NCBI RefSeq assembly: GCF_903969135.1
Contig: NZ_LR824569.1
Span: forward strand, 3,307,001-3,371,000
DNA: 64,000 bases
Direction of reading: 5' to 3'
Source of the DNA: Chryseobacterium sp. JV274
GTDB lineage: Bacteria; Bacteroidota; Bacteroidia; Flavobacteriales; Weeksellaceae
The first letter of the stretch is position 1, and every line of letters starts with the position of its first letter. The position numbers were made by a program, and so were the translations under genes. This document shows positions 8,988-18,212 of this stretch, in pieces. The notes beneath the pieces are model-generated. The model saw nothing but the letters and a program-made list of their open reading frames with translations, was not told the origin of the DNA and did not search any database.

Positions 8988-9051
8988 ACTACGCGTGAGT
9001 AGTATTGCGTAGGGAAAAATAATATGTAATTGTCTGTGGGTGATAATTTTG
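8988..9051 (+). promoter_or_regulatory. operator-like site C plus -7 element
   Basis: Positions 8988-9011 hold ACTACGCGTGAGTA followed by GTATTGCGTA, 3 differences in 24 from site A. After exactly 32 bp comes TAATTTTG (9044-9051), identical in sequence and spacing to site A. The -7 box lies 60 bp before the ATG of the surface protein. The preceding region 8820-8987 is AT-rich and shows no gene. Confidence 0.65.
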
Positions 9052-9111
9052 TGACGGTTAAATAAATGACTTAGTTAAAAATTTTACTCATTAAACAATT
9101 ATAACTTAAAA

Positions 9112-10923
9112 ATGATGGAAACAAAATTTACAATTCCCCCAATCAAAGTCTTGCTGATAGCACTGCTATTTGCCTTTGGAAAATTTTATTCTCAGGCCAA
9201 TAATGGAGCGGTAGGGATTAATACCACTACCCCTAATGCTAATTCCGTTTTGGATGTCATCTCAGGAAATAACAATAAAGGAATCCTTATTCCCAGATTA
9301 ACTGAGGCGCAGCGAAATGCTATTACAATCAATCAGTCCAAAGATGATGGTTTGACGATTTACAATACCACAGAAGATTGTTTCAATTACTGGAGCCTTG
9401 CAGATAATGAATGGAAAAGTGTCTGCGGACAGATGGGTAAATCTGTTTTTACTATAGACTGTTCCACTTCCAAAGCAATGGGAAGCTATGTAAAAGGAAA
9501 AGAACTTACTAGTTCCAATTATCTGAGTATTGCTGTGAATGTAACAAAACCGGGTAATTATACCATTTCCGGAACGACTACCAATGGATACAATTTTTAC
9601 GGAACCGGAGTATTTCTAAATACAGGAACACAAACGATACAGATTCCGGGGCAGGGAACTCCTCAGAATATCCAGACAGATAACGTGTCACTGGAAGCAA
9701 ACGGAACAGCTGTTACCTGTACTCCTGCGATCTCTATTACGGTACTAAGTCCTGCAGGAACATATACCATGAGCTGTGGAAGTGCAACAGTAAATGGGGT
9801 GTATAAAGTAGGAACAGCTCTTGCAGCCTCCAATACGATTACATTGCCTGTGAATGTTGCGACATTGGGCAGTTACACTATTACAACCAATACGGTTGAC
9901 GGAATTTCTTTCAGTGGTTCAGGAGTATTTACTGCAACAGGAAATCAGAATATTACGCTGCAGGGTACAGGATCACCTTCTTCCACGACTGTAAAAACGA
10001 TAACAATTACTTCGGACAGCCAAGGTGGAGTTTCAACGACATGTACAGTAAATGTGATCGTAGTTGTTCCAAAGAAAAAACTTTTAACAATCGGAACTGG
10101 TGCAAACGGTTGTGGATATAATGTGTCAGGAACTTCTCCATCAGGGATGGTAACTAAAGCAGCAGCTAATTTTGGAACATTGGCCAACAGCATCGTAAAA
10201 TACGAAGGATGGGATCAGATTATAGACGGTACAGACAGCCCGAGTACTGCGCAGCTGACGACGTGGACAACCGGAGCCAATCCTGTAGATATAATTGTAA
10301 TAGGATATGCATGGGGAATGAGTGCTGCAGATGCACAGGTTCTAAAAAATTATATGGCAAAAGGAGGTGTCATCGTTGCTTATTCTGAAAGTAACAGCGG
10401 AATGCAGAATCTTTTCAGAAATATTTTTGACGGATCAGTAAATACCGGAAGTGTAAACAGCGCGGGAGCTATCTATAAACTGCCCATGACAAATGATGAA
10501 ATTCTGAATGGTCCTTTTGGAGATATAAGAGGATTGCAATGGGGAGAAGATGCTTCTTCTACAACCTATGCAACAGGACTTCCTTCAAGTGAAATTACAG
10601 TATATTCAGGAGATACGAACATCTCTACGGCTTCACCATCAGGAACTGTAGGTCGTGTAACTGCATTTAAACATAACACTTTAAACTTCATCTGGGTAGG
10701 AGATGGTGGATTCAACTCTCAATGTGGATCAGTTACTTCTCCAAATACCTCAGATACGATATGTCCGTTCTATGCAGATACTAATTATAAGCCAATTGCT
10801 AAACCAAATTATGGAAATGGGGTTGCTGCTTATGAAATGAATGTATATAACTCAATATTCTATGCAAATGCTCTTGCCTGGGCAATTAAACAGGCAGAAT
10901 TCAGCGGAATAAACACACAATGA
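9112..10923 (+). CDS. secreted surface protein, unknown function
   Basis: This 603-residue protein has an N-terminal signal peptide (hydrophobic core KVLLIALLFAFG, cleavage probably after FYSQA). Then comes the GAVGINTTTPNANSVLDV motif seen at the start of many flavobacterial secreted proteins, with a FISUMP-like short segment containing NYWSLADNEW. Residues about 110-320 form Thr/Gly-rich beta repeats. The last 280 residues form a separate alpha/beta domain with DIIVIGYAWGMS and KGGVIVAYSES, resembling a ThuA- or amidotransferase-like fold. No T9SS type A or B sorting domain is visible at the C-terminus. ATG at 9115 is an alternative start. A terminator follows at 10943. Confidence 0.65.
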   Translation: MMETKFTIPPIKVLLIALLFAFGKFYSQANNGAVGINTTTPNANSVLDVISGNNNKGILIPRLTEAQRNAITINQSKDDGLTIYNTTEDCFNYWSLADNEWKSVCGQMGKSVFTIDCSTSKAMGSYVKGKELTSSNYLSIAVNVTKPGNYTISGTTTNGYNFYGTGVFLNTGTQTIQIPGQGTPQNIQTDNVSLEANGTAVTCTPAISITVLSPAGTYTMSCGSATVNGVYKVGTALAASNTITLPVNVATLGSYTITTNTVDGISFSGSGVFTATGNQNITLQGTGSPSSTTVKTITITSDSQGGVSTTCTVNVIVVVPKKKLLTIGTGANGCGYNVSGTSPSGMVTKAAANFGTLANSIVKYEGWDQIIDGTDSPSTAQLTTWTTGANPVDIIVIGYAWGMSAADAQVLKNYMAKGGVIVAYSESNSGMQNLFRNIFDGSVNTGSVNSAGAIYKLPMTNDEILNGPFGDIRGLQWGEDASSTTYATGLPSSEITVYSGDTNISTASPSGTVGRVTAFKHNTLNFIWVGDGGFNSQCGSVTSPNTSDTICPFYADTNYKPIAKPNYGNGVAAYEMNVYNSIFYANALAWAIKQAEFSGINTQ

Positions 10924-10942
10924 TAAAGTTTTTTAAAGAGGG

Positions 10943-10974
10943 CTCCGGTACGATGATTCGTGCCGGAGTTTTTT
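10943..10974. terminator. bidirectional rho-independent terminator
   Basis: A 10-bp stem CTCCGGTACG / CGTGCCGGAG with one G-T pair and a 6-nt loop, with a T run to the right. It separates the rightward surface protein gene from the convergent DUF1801 gene. Confidence 0.8.
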
Positions 10975-11320
10975 ATTTTATATACTTTTTAATCTCTTCT
11001 GTAAGGTTTAATATGAATTCTACCGGGAGATCTTCTTCAGTGTCAATTAAGAGGATTTTAAACTTCTTTCTGCCATCCAGAATCAACTCCGGATAATCCA
11101 ATTTGTCACCGTGGTAAAAGCTGATATAATGTTTCCTGTATTTTTTGCTGTAATAAAAATAACACAGCATTTTCTTTTTGTATTTGATAAACGGAAGCCC
11201 AAAACTGAATGTTTCTGTAATATTTTCCGGATCTGAAGCTAAAATAGAATCACGTAAAAATAAAAGAGTACTTCTTTCAGGCTCTTCGATTCTGTAGAAA
11301 TACTCTTGTATAGGGTTCAT
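10973..11320 (-). CDS. DUF1801 domain-containing protein
   Basis: This is a 115-residue cytoplasmic protein of the DUF1801 (YdhG-like) family. It has the typical pattern of an N-terminal NPIQEYFYRIEEPERSTLLFLRD, a central ETFSFGLPFIKYKKKMLCYFY-like segment and a basic patch near GRKKFK. No catalytic function is established for the family. It is followed upstream by the ABC exporter gene (18 bp between stop and start), so the two may be co-transcribed leftwards. Confidence 0.8.
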   Translation of the reverse strand: MNPIQEYFYRIEEPERSTLLFLRDSILASDPENITETFSFGLPFIKYKKKMLCYFYYSKKYRKHYISFYHGDKLDYPELILDGRKKFKILLIDTEEDLPVEFILNLTEEIKKYIK

Positions 11321-11338
11321 TTTAATTGAATTAAAATA

Positions 11339-13177
11339 TTAGTCGAAATTTTGAAGCTCAACAAGCTTGTTATACATTCCTTTTTTCGCGATCAGGTCAT
11401 GATGTGTTCCTTGCTCTACAATATCGCCTTTTTCCATCACTACGATCCAGTCTGCTTTCTGAATGGTTGAAAGACGGTGGGCGATTACCAGAGAAGTTCT
11501 GTTTTCCATCATTTTCTCCAGTGCATCCTGTACAAATCTTTCAGATTCTGTGTCCAGTGCAGAGGTTGCTTCATCCAGAATCATAATTGGAGGGTTTTTC
11601 AATACTGCTCTCGCAATAGAAACTCTTTGCTTTTGACCTCCGGAAAGCTTACCGCCATCATCTCCGATATTGGAATCATATCCTTCAGGAAGTGTTGTGA
11701 TAAATGCATCTGCATTGGCAATTTTTGCGGCAGCAATCACCTCTTCTCTTGTCGCATCAGGTTTACCCATCAGGATATTATTATAAACGGAATCATTAAA
11801 TAATACAGATTCCTGGGTTACCATACCCAGAAGCTTGCGGTATTCATCTAATTTTAAATGTTTAATATTGGTGCCGTCAATCATGATCTCTCCTTCAGAA
11901 ACATCATAGAATCTTGCTAAAAGATTGGCAATGGTTGTTTTACCACTTCCACTTTGCCCTACAAGAGCTACTGTTTTCCCTTTTGGAATAGAAAGTGAGA
12001 AGTTTTTAAGAATTGTATGGTCTTTATCGTAGAAAAAGCCAATATTATTAAACTCGATAGAATGATTTAATGTTGAGATGGAAACAGGATTTTCTATTTC
12101 ATCAATTTTCACATCAGCATCCAGAATTGCTAAAACTCTTTCAAGAGAAGCTTCTCCTTTCTGTACATTCGAAATTGACTGAGACAAACTTTTCACAGGA
12201 GGTAAAATCTGGAAGAAAATTCCCAGGAAAACCAAGAAATCTGCAGGGGAAATACTTTGTTCTACAATGATTTGTTTTCCCCCATACCAAGCGATAATTA
12301 AGAACGTAACCGAACCTAAAAATTCGCTCATCGGAGATGCAAGTTCCTTTTTTCTACCTAATCTTATAGAGCTGTTGATCCATTTCTGCATTGACTGCAT
12401 AAAACGGTTGTCCATTATTTTTTCTGCACTGAAAATCTTAATCACCTTTGTAGATTTCAATGTTTCATCTACGATTGAGAAAATAGTTCCCATTTCATTT
12501 TGGGCTTCATGAGAGTCTTTTTTCAGGCTTTTTCCTATTAAAGCAATCATAGTTCCCATTACCGGCAATACCAGAAGGGAGAAAAGAGTCATCTCTGTAC
12601 TTAAAAAGAAAAGAGTCACCAATGTGCTTATCAGCATAAAAGGTGCATTGATCAATTCTACTAAACTTCCTAAAATATTACCTTCAACTTCACCTACGTC
12701 ATTTGACATACGGGACATCAGATCTCCTTTTCTGCTTTCTGTAAAAAAGGAAACGGGTAAAGAAAGAATCTTTCTGTACATCGCTCCACGAAGGTCCTGA
12801 GTAACGCCTACACGATAATTGATCAGTAAAAACGAACCTAAATATCTGAAAAGGTTTCTCAGTAAAAACATAAAAGCTGTTATCACACAAAGCCAGGCCA
12901 AAACATTAAGTGCTCCGTGTTCAGTTACTAAACTCTGAACATAATAATTGGCATACTCTTTTGCGTAAGAGAAAAAATCTAAAATCTCTCCTGAATAAAC
13001 AGGTGGGTGGGTGTATTTTTTAGCCTCAATGGTTCCGAAAAGCATTCCCAAAACCGGTAGAATAGTTCCTAAGGAAGCAATCTGAAAAACAGAATACATA
13101 AGGTTGAAAAACAAGCTTCCGTAGATGTATTTTTGGTGAGGTCTTGCGAACTTCAGTATTTTAATATATTGGTTCAT
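11339..13177 (-). CDS. MsbA-like ABC exporter (TMD-NBD fusion)
   Basis: This 612-residue ABC transporter half is expected to work as a homodimer exporting a lipid or other hydrophobic substrate. About six TM segments span residues 20-335; the nucleotide-binding domain follows with Walker A GQSGSGKTT, signature LSGGQKQR and Walker B IMILDEATSALD. It resembles MsbA/LmrA-type exporters, so lipid A flipping is a reasonable guess but not shown by the sequence. The promoter on the minus strand may use TAATTTTG at 13205-13198, about 20 bp upstream of the start. Confidence 0.87.
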   Translation of the reverse strand: MNQYIKILKFARPHQKYIYGSLFFNLMYSVFQIASLGTILPVLGMLFGTIEAKKYTHPPVYSGEILDFFSYAKEYANYYVQSLVTEHGALNVLAWLCVITAFMFLLRNLFRYLGSFLLINYRVGVTQDLRGAMYRKILSLPVSFFTESRKGDLMSRMSNDVGEVEGNILGSLVELINAPFMLISTLVTLFFLSTEMTLFSLLVLPVMGTMIALIGKSLKKDSHEAQNEMGTIFSIVDETLKSTKVIKIFSAEKIMDNRFMQSMQKWINSSIRLGRKKELASPMSEFLGSVTFLIIAWYGGKQIIVEQSISPADFLVFLGIFFQILPPVKSLSQSISNVQKGEASLERVLAILDADVKIDEIENPVSISTLNHSIEFNNIGFFYDKDHTILKNFSLSIPKGKTVALVGQSGSGKTTIANLLARFYDVSEGEIMIDGTNIKHLKLDEYRKLLGMVTQESVLFNDSVYNNILMGKPDATREEVIAAAKIANADAFITTLPEGYDSNIGDDGGKLSGGQKQRVSIARAVLKNPPIMILDEATSALDTESERFVQDALEKMMENRTSLVIAHRLSTIQKADWIVVMEKGDIVEQGTHHDLIAKKGMYNKLVELQNFD

Positions 13178-13370
13178 TCAATGAAAAAATTGGATAGCAA
13201 AATTACGTAAAATTAAAAGATAAGACGTCCTTAATCCTGTTTTACTTTAATGGATAAGTTTCAAAAAATGTCTTTTTGTTACAACTCCGTGTTATTAAGC
13301 CTTGTTTTTTGAATAAATTAAACCTGATTATGACATAAAAATAGAAGATAAGAAGGTCTTGCTGTTTCAT

Positions 13371-13395
13371 AAAAAAAAACCGCTGAAACAGCGGT
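13371..13395 (-). terminator. terminator of the M28 peptidase gene
   Basis: Stem ACCGCTG / CAGCGGT with a 3-nt loop (13379-13395); read on the minus strand it is followed by a run of eight or more T. Confidence 0.85.
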
Positions 13396-13413
13396 TTTGA
13401 TATAATGATTTAA

Positions 13414-14334
13414 TTAAAAATTCACCTGGTCATTATACTTTGGAGCAAAATTTTTAGGATTCAATTTATCCAGAGTTTTTCCAAAGTTATTAATGATCTG
13501 CGTCATATTATCAAAATCTACGATGTTGATGTCATCATTTTCATGGTGGTAATGAGATGCTTTCGTCATATCTACTGTAGAGAATGAATGGGCAATGATT
13601 TTCTTTTTTACAAAGCTTACATTGTCTGAACGGTAGAACAGCTGTTGTTTTGCATATGGATCTGCATTGAGTTTTAATCCGTTTACTGCATTTTTATTGA
13701 ACAGTTCATCAAGGTCAGAGAATCCGTCTCCTGTCATATATAATGCATTTTTTCCCCACTGAGATTCTGTGGCTACCATTTCAAAATTGAAAAGTGCTGT
13801 CAGCTTATTATAAATATGATCCAGATTGGTGTCAGTTGAGATAGCTCTTGAACCAAGCATTCCTTTCTCCTCTCCATTAAATGCCATGAAAACCATAGAG
13901 AATTCAGGCTTTTTGTTTTTAAAATAATCGGCAATACCTACCAGAGTCGTGATTCCGCTGGCATCATCATCGGCTCCGTTATAAATGTTGTCACCACTTT
14001 TATCACTGGTTCCAATATGATCAAAATGGCCTGAGAATCCAAGATACTGATCTGTTTTTCCTTTTTTGACACCACAGACATTGTATGCTGTTTTCCCATT
14101 ATAATCAAATGGTACCAGGTAAGATTTTCCGGTACAGTATTCCAGATTATTTTCTTTGAAGAGTTTAGCAATGTAGTTGGCTGCATTTTCATTTTCCTGA
14201 GTTCCGATTTCACGGCCTTTCATTTCATCTGAAGCGAGAGTGGAAAGGATTGTTTTTACCCTTTCTTTAGAAATCTCCTGGGAAAAAGTGAATATGGAGA
14301 ATAGTGATAAAGTAAGATACGTTAGCTTTTTCAT
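13414..14334 (-). CDS. secreted M28 family zinc peptidase
   Basis: This 306-residue secreted aminopeptidase-like enzyme has a signal peptide (MKKLTYLTLSLFSIFTFSQ) followed by the M28 catalytic domain. Metal-binding motifs are in the expected order: GHFDHIG, NGADDDASG, and NGEEKGMLGS with the catalytic Glu, plus the late HYHHENDD segment that supplies the last zinc ligand. It probably acts in the periplasm or outside the cell on peptides. The length fits a minimal M28 enzyme without PA or fibronectin domains. Confidence 0.88.
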   Translation of the reverse strand: MKKLTYLTLSLFSIFTFSQEISKERVKTILSTLASDEMKGREIGTQENENAANYIAKLFKENNLEYCTGKSYLVPFDYNGKTAYNVCGVKKGKTDQYLGFSGHFDHIGTSDKSGDNIYNGADDDASGITTLVGIADYFKNKKPEFSMVFMAFNGEEKGMLGSRAISTDTNLDHIYNKLTALFNFEMVATESQWGKNALYMTGDGFSDLDELFNKNAVNGLKLNADPYAKQQLFYRSDNVSFVKKKIIAHSFSTVDMTKASHYHHENDDINIVDFDNMTQIINNFGKTLDKLNPKNFAPKYNDQVNF

Positions 14335-14450
14335 TGTCTTTTATTAAAAGTTATATGATCTGTCGTGGTTTTGATCAAAAAGTTGCAATGAATTTACATA
14401 AATTAATTGATGTGAGGGTACAGACTGTATAAATAGGAATATGGCAAATA

Positions 14451-14477
14451 AAAAACAGCTCCTAAAAAGAAGCTGTT
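14451..14477 (-). terminator. terminator of the DUF4293 gene
   Basis: Inverted repeat AACAGCT / AGCTGTT (14454-14460, 14471-14477); on the minus strand the second arm runs into T-rich sequence. Confidence 0.65.
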
Positions 14478-14501
14478 CTCACTCAAAAAATCGTTGTAAG
14501 G

Positions 14502-14891
14502 CTATCGAAGTCTGTCTACAGATTTTACGAGCCTCTCATCTTTACGGATGTAAATGTTTGCAATAAGCAGACAAATTACCGCAATCAATGGGAAAATCGG
14601 CTCAATACCCTTCTCAGGAAAATGAATTCCTCCGGATAAGTTTAGTAACCAGTACGCCAATACACCAATCAACAAAACGTTTATAATGATGCTGATAGTA
14701 TTCAGCAAAATTTGTCTTTTTCTGTTTTTGAAACTAAAAATACTTAATGCTCCAATGATTACAAGCACGATACTGCCCATATTAAGTAAAGGAATACTGT
14801 CGGAAATGACAACATCCTGTCCTGTTATAAAAAGGAAAACAGCAGCTAAAACTGCCAATAACGTCCATATAGTTTGTATTCTCTGTAGCAT
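14502..14891 (-). CDS. DUF4293 family membrane protein
   Basis: This 129-residue integral membrane protein has four predicted TM segments and the characteristic N-terminus MLQRIQTIWTLLA of the DUF4293 family, which is limited to Bacteroidota. The C-terminus is basic (RKDERLVKSVDRLR) and likely cytoplasmic. It is encoded divergently from rho and the two share a 143-bp intergenic region with promoters facing both ways; this pairing with rho may be conserved. Function unknown. Confidence 0.8.
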   Translation of the reverse strand: MLQRIQTIWTLLAVLAAVFLFITGQDVVISDSIPLLNMGSIVLVIIGALSIFSFKNRKRQILLNTISIIINVLLIGVLAYWLLNLSGGIHFPEKGIEPIFPLIAVICLLIANIYIRKDERLVKSVDRLR

Positions 14892-14909
14892 TGAATATTA
14901 AATTCTTGG

Positions 14910-14940
14910 CAAAAATAACATAAATTTTGCACAATTCAAA
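14910..14940 (-). promoter_or_regulatory. promoter of the DUF4293 gene
   Basis: On the minus strand TTTG (14940-14937), a 19-bp spacer and TATTTTTG (14917-14910) match the flavobacterial -33/-7 pattern. It overlaps the region of the divergent rho promoter. Confidence 0.6.
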
Positions 14941-14956
14941 AATAAGTGTAGATTTG
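14926..14956 (+). promoter_or_regulatory. promoter of rho
   Basis: TTTG (14926-14929), a 19-bp spacer and TAGATTTG (14949-14956) match the flavobacterial consensus. The predicted 5' leader is about 70 nt, long enough for Rho-type autoregulation. Confidence 0.65.
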
Positions 14957-15034
14957 CATTATACAATGTACTTGAAAACCAAAGTCACCGGACTTACTTT
15001 TCTTACTCACAATTAATTACATTTTTACATAAAT

Positions 15035-16876
15035 ATGTTTAACATAGAAACGTTAAGGTCAAAATCCGTAACGGAACTGACTAAAATCTTAAAAGATTTG
15101 GGCGTTAAAGTTGCAAGAACCAGCAATGAAAATGACAAGATCTTTGCTATTCTTGACTTTCAGGCTTCTAACCCTAAAGTTGCAAAAGATTATTTCAACG
15201 CCACAGAAACCACCAGTGTAACTACTGAAGAGGCCCCAGCAGATAAACCTGTTAAAGCCCCGGCAAGAAAAGCTGTTCCGAAGAAACCAGCAGCCAAGCC
15301 AAAAACAAATACAAACACAAATACAAAAGCTCCGGCAGAAGAACCTAAAGCAGAAGAAAAAGTAGAAGAAAAGGTACCCGCTTCTGAAGAAGTAAAACCG
15401 GAAGAACCCACAGCTGAAGTAGCTGCAATAACAGAGGAATCTGCAGCAAGCGCCCAGGCTAAAAAGAAAAGAAAAAGAGTTTCTACCAATGCAGGTAATG
15501 CAGAAGTATCTCAGGAAAAAACAGAAGCTCCAAAAAACACAGAATCTCAAGAGCCAGCTCAGGCTGAAGAAAAGCCTAACAATCCTCAACAACAGGCTAA
15601 CAGACCTCAAAAAGGACACAACCATCCACAGAATAGTGGAAACCAACATAAAAATCAAAACCAGAACCAACAACACCAGCAGCATCAAAACCAAAATCAG
15701 AATCAAAACAGACATTCTGAAAAGGCAGAGGAGCAGCACGACCATAAAAAAGAATTCAATTTCGATGGATTGGTAAGCATTGAAGGTGTTTTGGAAATTT
15801 TACCGGATAACTACGGATTTTTACGTTCATCAGACTTCAGCTATATCTCTTCTCCAGATGATGTGTATGTATCTACAGCACAGATCAGAAATTATGGTTT
15901 AAAAACCGGAGATACCGTTAAAGGAATTGTAAGACTTCCAAAAGAAGGTGAAAAATATTTTTCATTATTAAAACCTACAGAAGTTAACGGACGTGACCTT
16001 GCATTCATCAAGGACCGTGTTGCTTTTGAATATCTTACTCCGCTTTTCCCGGAAGAAAAATTCAATTTAGCAGGAAGCGGATCTACCATTTCTACCAGAA
16101 TTGTAGATTTATTTGCACCTATTGGAAAAGGTCAGAGAGCAATGATCGTTGCACAGCCTAAAACAGGTAAGACGATGTTGCTTAAAGATATTGCTAATTC
16201 TATTGCAGCCAACCACCCGGAAGTATACATGATGGTTCTTTTGATTGATGAGCGTCCGGAAGAGGTTACTGATATGGAAAGAAGTGTAAATGCAGAAGTT
16301 ATTGCCTCTACATTTGACGAAGCAGCTGAAAAACATGTGAAAGTAGCTAACCTTGTTCTTGCGAAAGCACAGAGAATGGTTGAGTGTGGACACGATGTAG
16401 TAATCTTACTGGATTCTATTACAAGATTGGCAAGAGCATACAACACAGTTACTCCTGCATCAGGTAAGGTTCTTTCCGGTGGGGTAGACGCCAATGCACT
16501 TCACAAGCCGAAAAGATTCTTTGGAGCAGCAAGAAAAATCGAAGGAGGAGGATCTCTGACGATCATTGCAACCGCATTGATTGATACAGGATCTAAAATG
16601 GATGAAGTAATCTTTGAAGAATTCAAAGGTACTGGTAACATGGAGCTTCAGCTAGACAGAAAAATTGCTAACAGAAGAATTTATCCTGCTATTGACTTAA
16701 TTTCTTCCAGTACCCGTAGAGATGATCTTCTTCTTGATGAAGTGACTTCTCAGAGAATGTGGATCTTCAGAAAATATCTTTCTGAAATGAATCCTGTAGA
16801 AGCTATGGAATTTGTAAATAAGAACATCAAAGGAACTCTCAACAATGAAGAATTCCTGATGTCTATGAATAAATAA
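15035..16876 (+). CDS. rho: transcription termination factor Rho with low-complexity insert
   Basis: Rho is the hexameric RNA helicase that ends transcription of untranslated RNA. The 613-residue protein starts with the Rho N-terminal helical domain ([20 protein letters not shown]) and continues at about residue 243 with the RNA-binding cold-shock-like domain ([18 protein letters not shown]). The ATPase core has Walker [10 protein letters not shown], then [12 protein letters not shown] and [11 protein letters not shown]. Between the two N-terminal parts lies a roughly 180-residue insert, first Ala/Glu/Pro/Lys-rich and then Gln/Asn/His-rich. Such inserts are known in Bacteroidetes Rho and may bind RNA or promote condensate formation. 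Confidence 0.96.
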   Translation: MFNIETLRSKSVTELTKILKDLGVKVARTSNENDKIFAILDFQASNPKVAKDYFNATETTSVTTEEAPADKPVKAPARKAVPKKPAAKPKTNTNTNTKAPAEEPKAEEKVEEKVPASEEVKPEEPTAEVAAITEESAASAQAKKKRKRVSTNAGNAEVSQEKTEAPKNTESQEPAQAEEKPNNPQQQANRPQKGHNHPQNSGNQHKNQNQNQQHQQHQNQNQNQNRHSEKAEEQHDHKKEFNFDGLVSIEGVLEILPDNYGFLRSSDFSYISSPDDVYVSTAQIRNYGLKTGDTVKGIVRLPKEGEKYFSLLKPTEVNGRDLAFIKDRVAFEYLTPLFPEEKFNLAGSGSTISTRIVDLFAPIGKGQRAMIVAQPKTGKTMLLKDIANSIAANHPEVYMMVLLIDERPEEVTDMERSVNAEVIASTFDEAAEKHVKVANLVLAKAQRMVECGHDVVILLDSITRLARAYNTVTPASGKVLSGGVDANALHKPKRFFGAARKIEGGGSLTIIATALIDTGSKMDEVIFEEFKGTGNMELQLDRKIANRRIYPAIDLISSSTRRDDLLLDEVTSQRMWIFRKYLSEMNPVEAMEFVNKNIKGTLNNEEFLMSMNK

Positions 16877-16900
16877 ATTTAATTTAATATTGTTAAATGA

Positions 16901-16930
16901 AAAGCACGGATCATTTGGTTCGTGCTTTTT
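16901..16930 (+). terminator. terminator of rho
   Basis: Stem AAAGCACG / CGTGCTTT with a 12-nt loop followed by T residues. Confidence 0.75.
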
Positions 16931-17017
16931 GTTGGTTGTAAATAAAAAAAATTAAAACTTAATTCATTCTAAATCAATGTATCAATGTTAAAGATTTATT
17001 AAAGTAATCTTCAATCC

Positions 17018-17048
17018 TTGATAATACCTTAAATATTGGCTAATTTTG
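17018..17048 (+). promoter_or_regulatory. promoter of the superoxide dismutase gene
   Basis: TTG at 17018-17020, a 20-bp spacer and TAATTTTG at 17041-17048, 25 bp before the ATG. Good match to the flavobacterial -33/-7 consensus. Confidence 0.7.
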
Positions 17049-17073
17049 GAATATAACATTAAAAATAAAGATT

Positions 17074-17670
17074 ATGTCATTTGAATTACCAAAACTAGGA
17101 TATGCATATGATGCATTAGAGCCAACTATTGATGCAAGAACTATGGAAATCCACCATACAAAACACCACCAGGCATATATTGACAATTTAAATAAAGCAA
17201 TTGAAGGAACTGAACTAGCAGGAAAAACTATTGAAGAAATCTGCCAGACAGGAACTGACAAACCAGCAGTAAGAAATAATGGAGGAGGACACTTCAACCA
17301 CTCTTTATTCTGGGAAATTTTAACGCCAGGAGGAAGCAAAGAGCCTGTAGGAAATGTAAAAGCTGCTATCGAAAACTACGGAGGTCTTGAAAAATTCAAA
17401 ACTGATTTTTCTGATGCTGCTAAAACAAGATTTGGTTCGGGATGGGCTTGGTTAGTAAAAAATGCTGACGGTTCTGTATCTGTTTCTTCTACACCAAACC
17501 AGGACAACCCATTAATGCCTGTAGCAGACGTTAAAGGAACTCCGGTTTTAGGATTAGATGTTTGGGAGCACGCTTATTATTTAAACTACCAAAACAGAAG
17601 ACCTGACTATGTTTCTGCATTCTTTGAAGTAGTAAACTGGGATAAAGTAGAAGAATTATTCAATAAATAA
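17074..17670 (+). CDS. sodA: superoxide dismutase (Fe/Mn type)
   Basis: This 198-residue cytoplasmic enzyme converts superoxide to hydrogen peroxide and oxygen. The four metal ligands are visible: H27 (in MEIHHTKHH), H76 ([10 protein letters not shown]), D162 and H166 (DVWEHAYYL). The length and the GSGWAWLV segment fit the Fe/Mn family. Whether iron, manganese or both are used cannot be settled from the sequence, so the gene symbol is tentative. It is a single-gene unit with its own promoter at 17018 and terminator at 17692. Confidence 0.95.
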   Translation: MSFELPKLGYAYDALEPTIDARTMEIHHTKHHQAYIDNLNKAIEGTELAGKTIEEICQTGTDKPAVRNNGGGHFNHSLFWEILTPGGSKEPVGNVKAAIENYGGLEKFKTDFSDAAKTRFGSGWAWLVKNADGSVSVSSTPNQDNPLMPVADVKGTPVLGLDVWEHAYYLNYQNRRPDYVSAFFEVVNWDKVEELFNK

Positions 17671-17691
17671 TTTTCAACTATTATAAAAATG

Positions 17692-17722
17692 AAAAGGTTC
17701 AGAATTGTTCTGAACCTTTTTT
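17692..17722 (+). terminator. terminator of the superoxide dismutase gene
   Basis: Perfect 13-bp stem AAAAGGTTCAGAA / TTCTGAACCTTTT with a 3-nt loop and further T residues. Confidence 0.9.
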
Positions 17723-17741
17723 ATTGAGTAGTATTTAAAAT

Positions 17742-18161
17742 TTATCTTATGGCATCGCTTCCGGACAATCCATTCAATCTTAGCTTATACTTCCAGTTTA
17801 CATACACAAAGACCTGATATAACTTATATTCAAACTTGATCCCGTACTTTTCCTGCGGATCATAATCTATTCCGGATTCTATGATATTTCTGTATCTCCC
17901 GGAATTATAATAACTGTTCCATTCGTTCACCAGAAATGTATTTTTTGTCTTCAGATATGATTCTGTATACTGGCTGATGGGCTTGGCAACAGCGTTCAAA
18001 AAATAATCAAATTGCGTATCAATAACCGTGAGATCCCATTCTCCGTCTTCGTTTTTAGAAGGCTTCATTTCATGTTGTTCTTTATCTTTCTTTGGTGTTT
18101 CCTGAGAAAAACAGCTGTAAGGTATCAATGCGATCAATACCAATAAAATAATATTTTTCAT
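17742..18161 (-). CDS. DUF6146 family protein, secreted or lipid-anchored
   Basis: This is a 139-residue exported protein of a family restricted to Bacteroidota (DUF6146 by recollection). The start chosen is the ATG at 18161 giving MKNIILLVLIALIPYSC, since the upstream 11 residues do not fit a signal peptide. The Cys in PYSCFSQ could be a lipoprotein anchor. The conserved core is DTQFDYFLNAVAKPISQYTE and a C-terminal YKLYQVFVYVNWKYKLRL. No function is known. It lies leftward of the endonuclease-like gene, separated from it by a terminator. Confidence 0.7.
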   Translation of the reverse strand: MKNIILLVLIALIPYSCFSQETPKKDKEQHEMKPSKNEDGEWDLTVIDTQFDYFLNAVAKPISQYTESYLKTKNTFLVNEWNSYYNSGRYRNIIESGIDYDPQEKYGIKFEYKLYQVFVYVNWKYKLRLNGLSGSDAIR

Positions 18162-18179
18162 GATGAAGGTATTTATATA

Positions 18180-18203
18180 AAAAAAGCACTCCAATAAGAG
18201 TGC
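18180..18203 (-). terminator. terminator of the endonuclease-like gene
   Basis: GCACTC / GAGTGC stem (18186-18191, 18198-18203) followed on the minus strand by about seven T. It lies between the two leftward genes. Confidence 0.7.
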
Positions 18204-18212
18204 CTAACTTTT

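Noticed and set aside
15089..15745. 218-codon minus-strand frame and repeated CAAAACCAG-like DNA in rho
   Set aside because: The low-complexity rho insert creates both; the DNA repeats encode Gln/Asn and are not a CRISPR array or separate gene.
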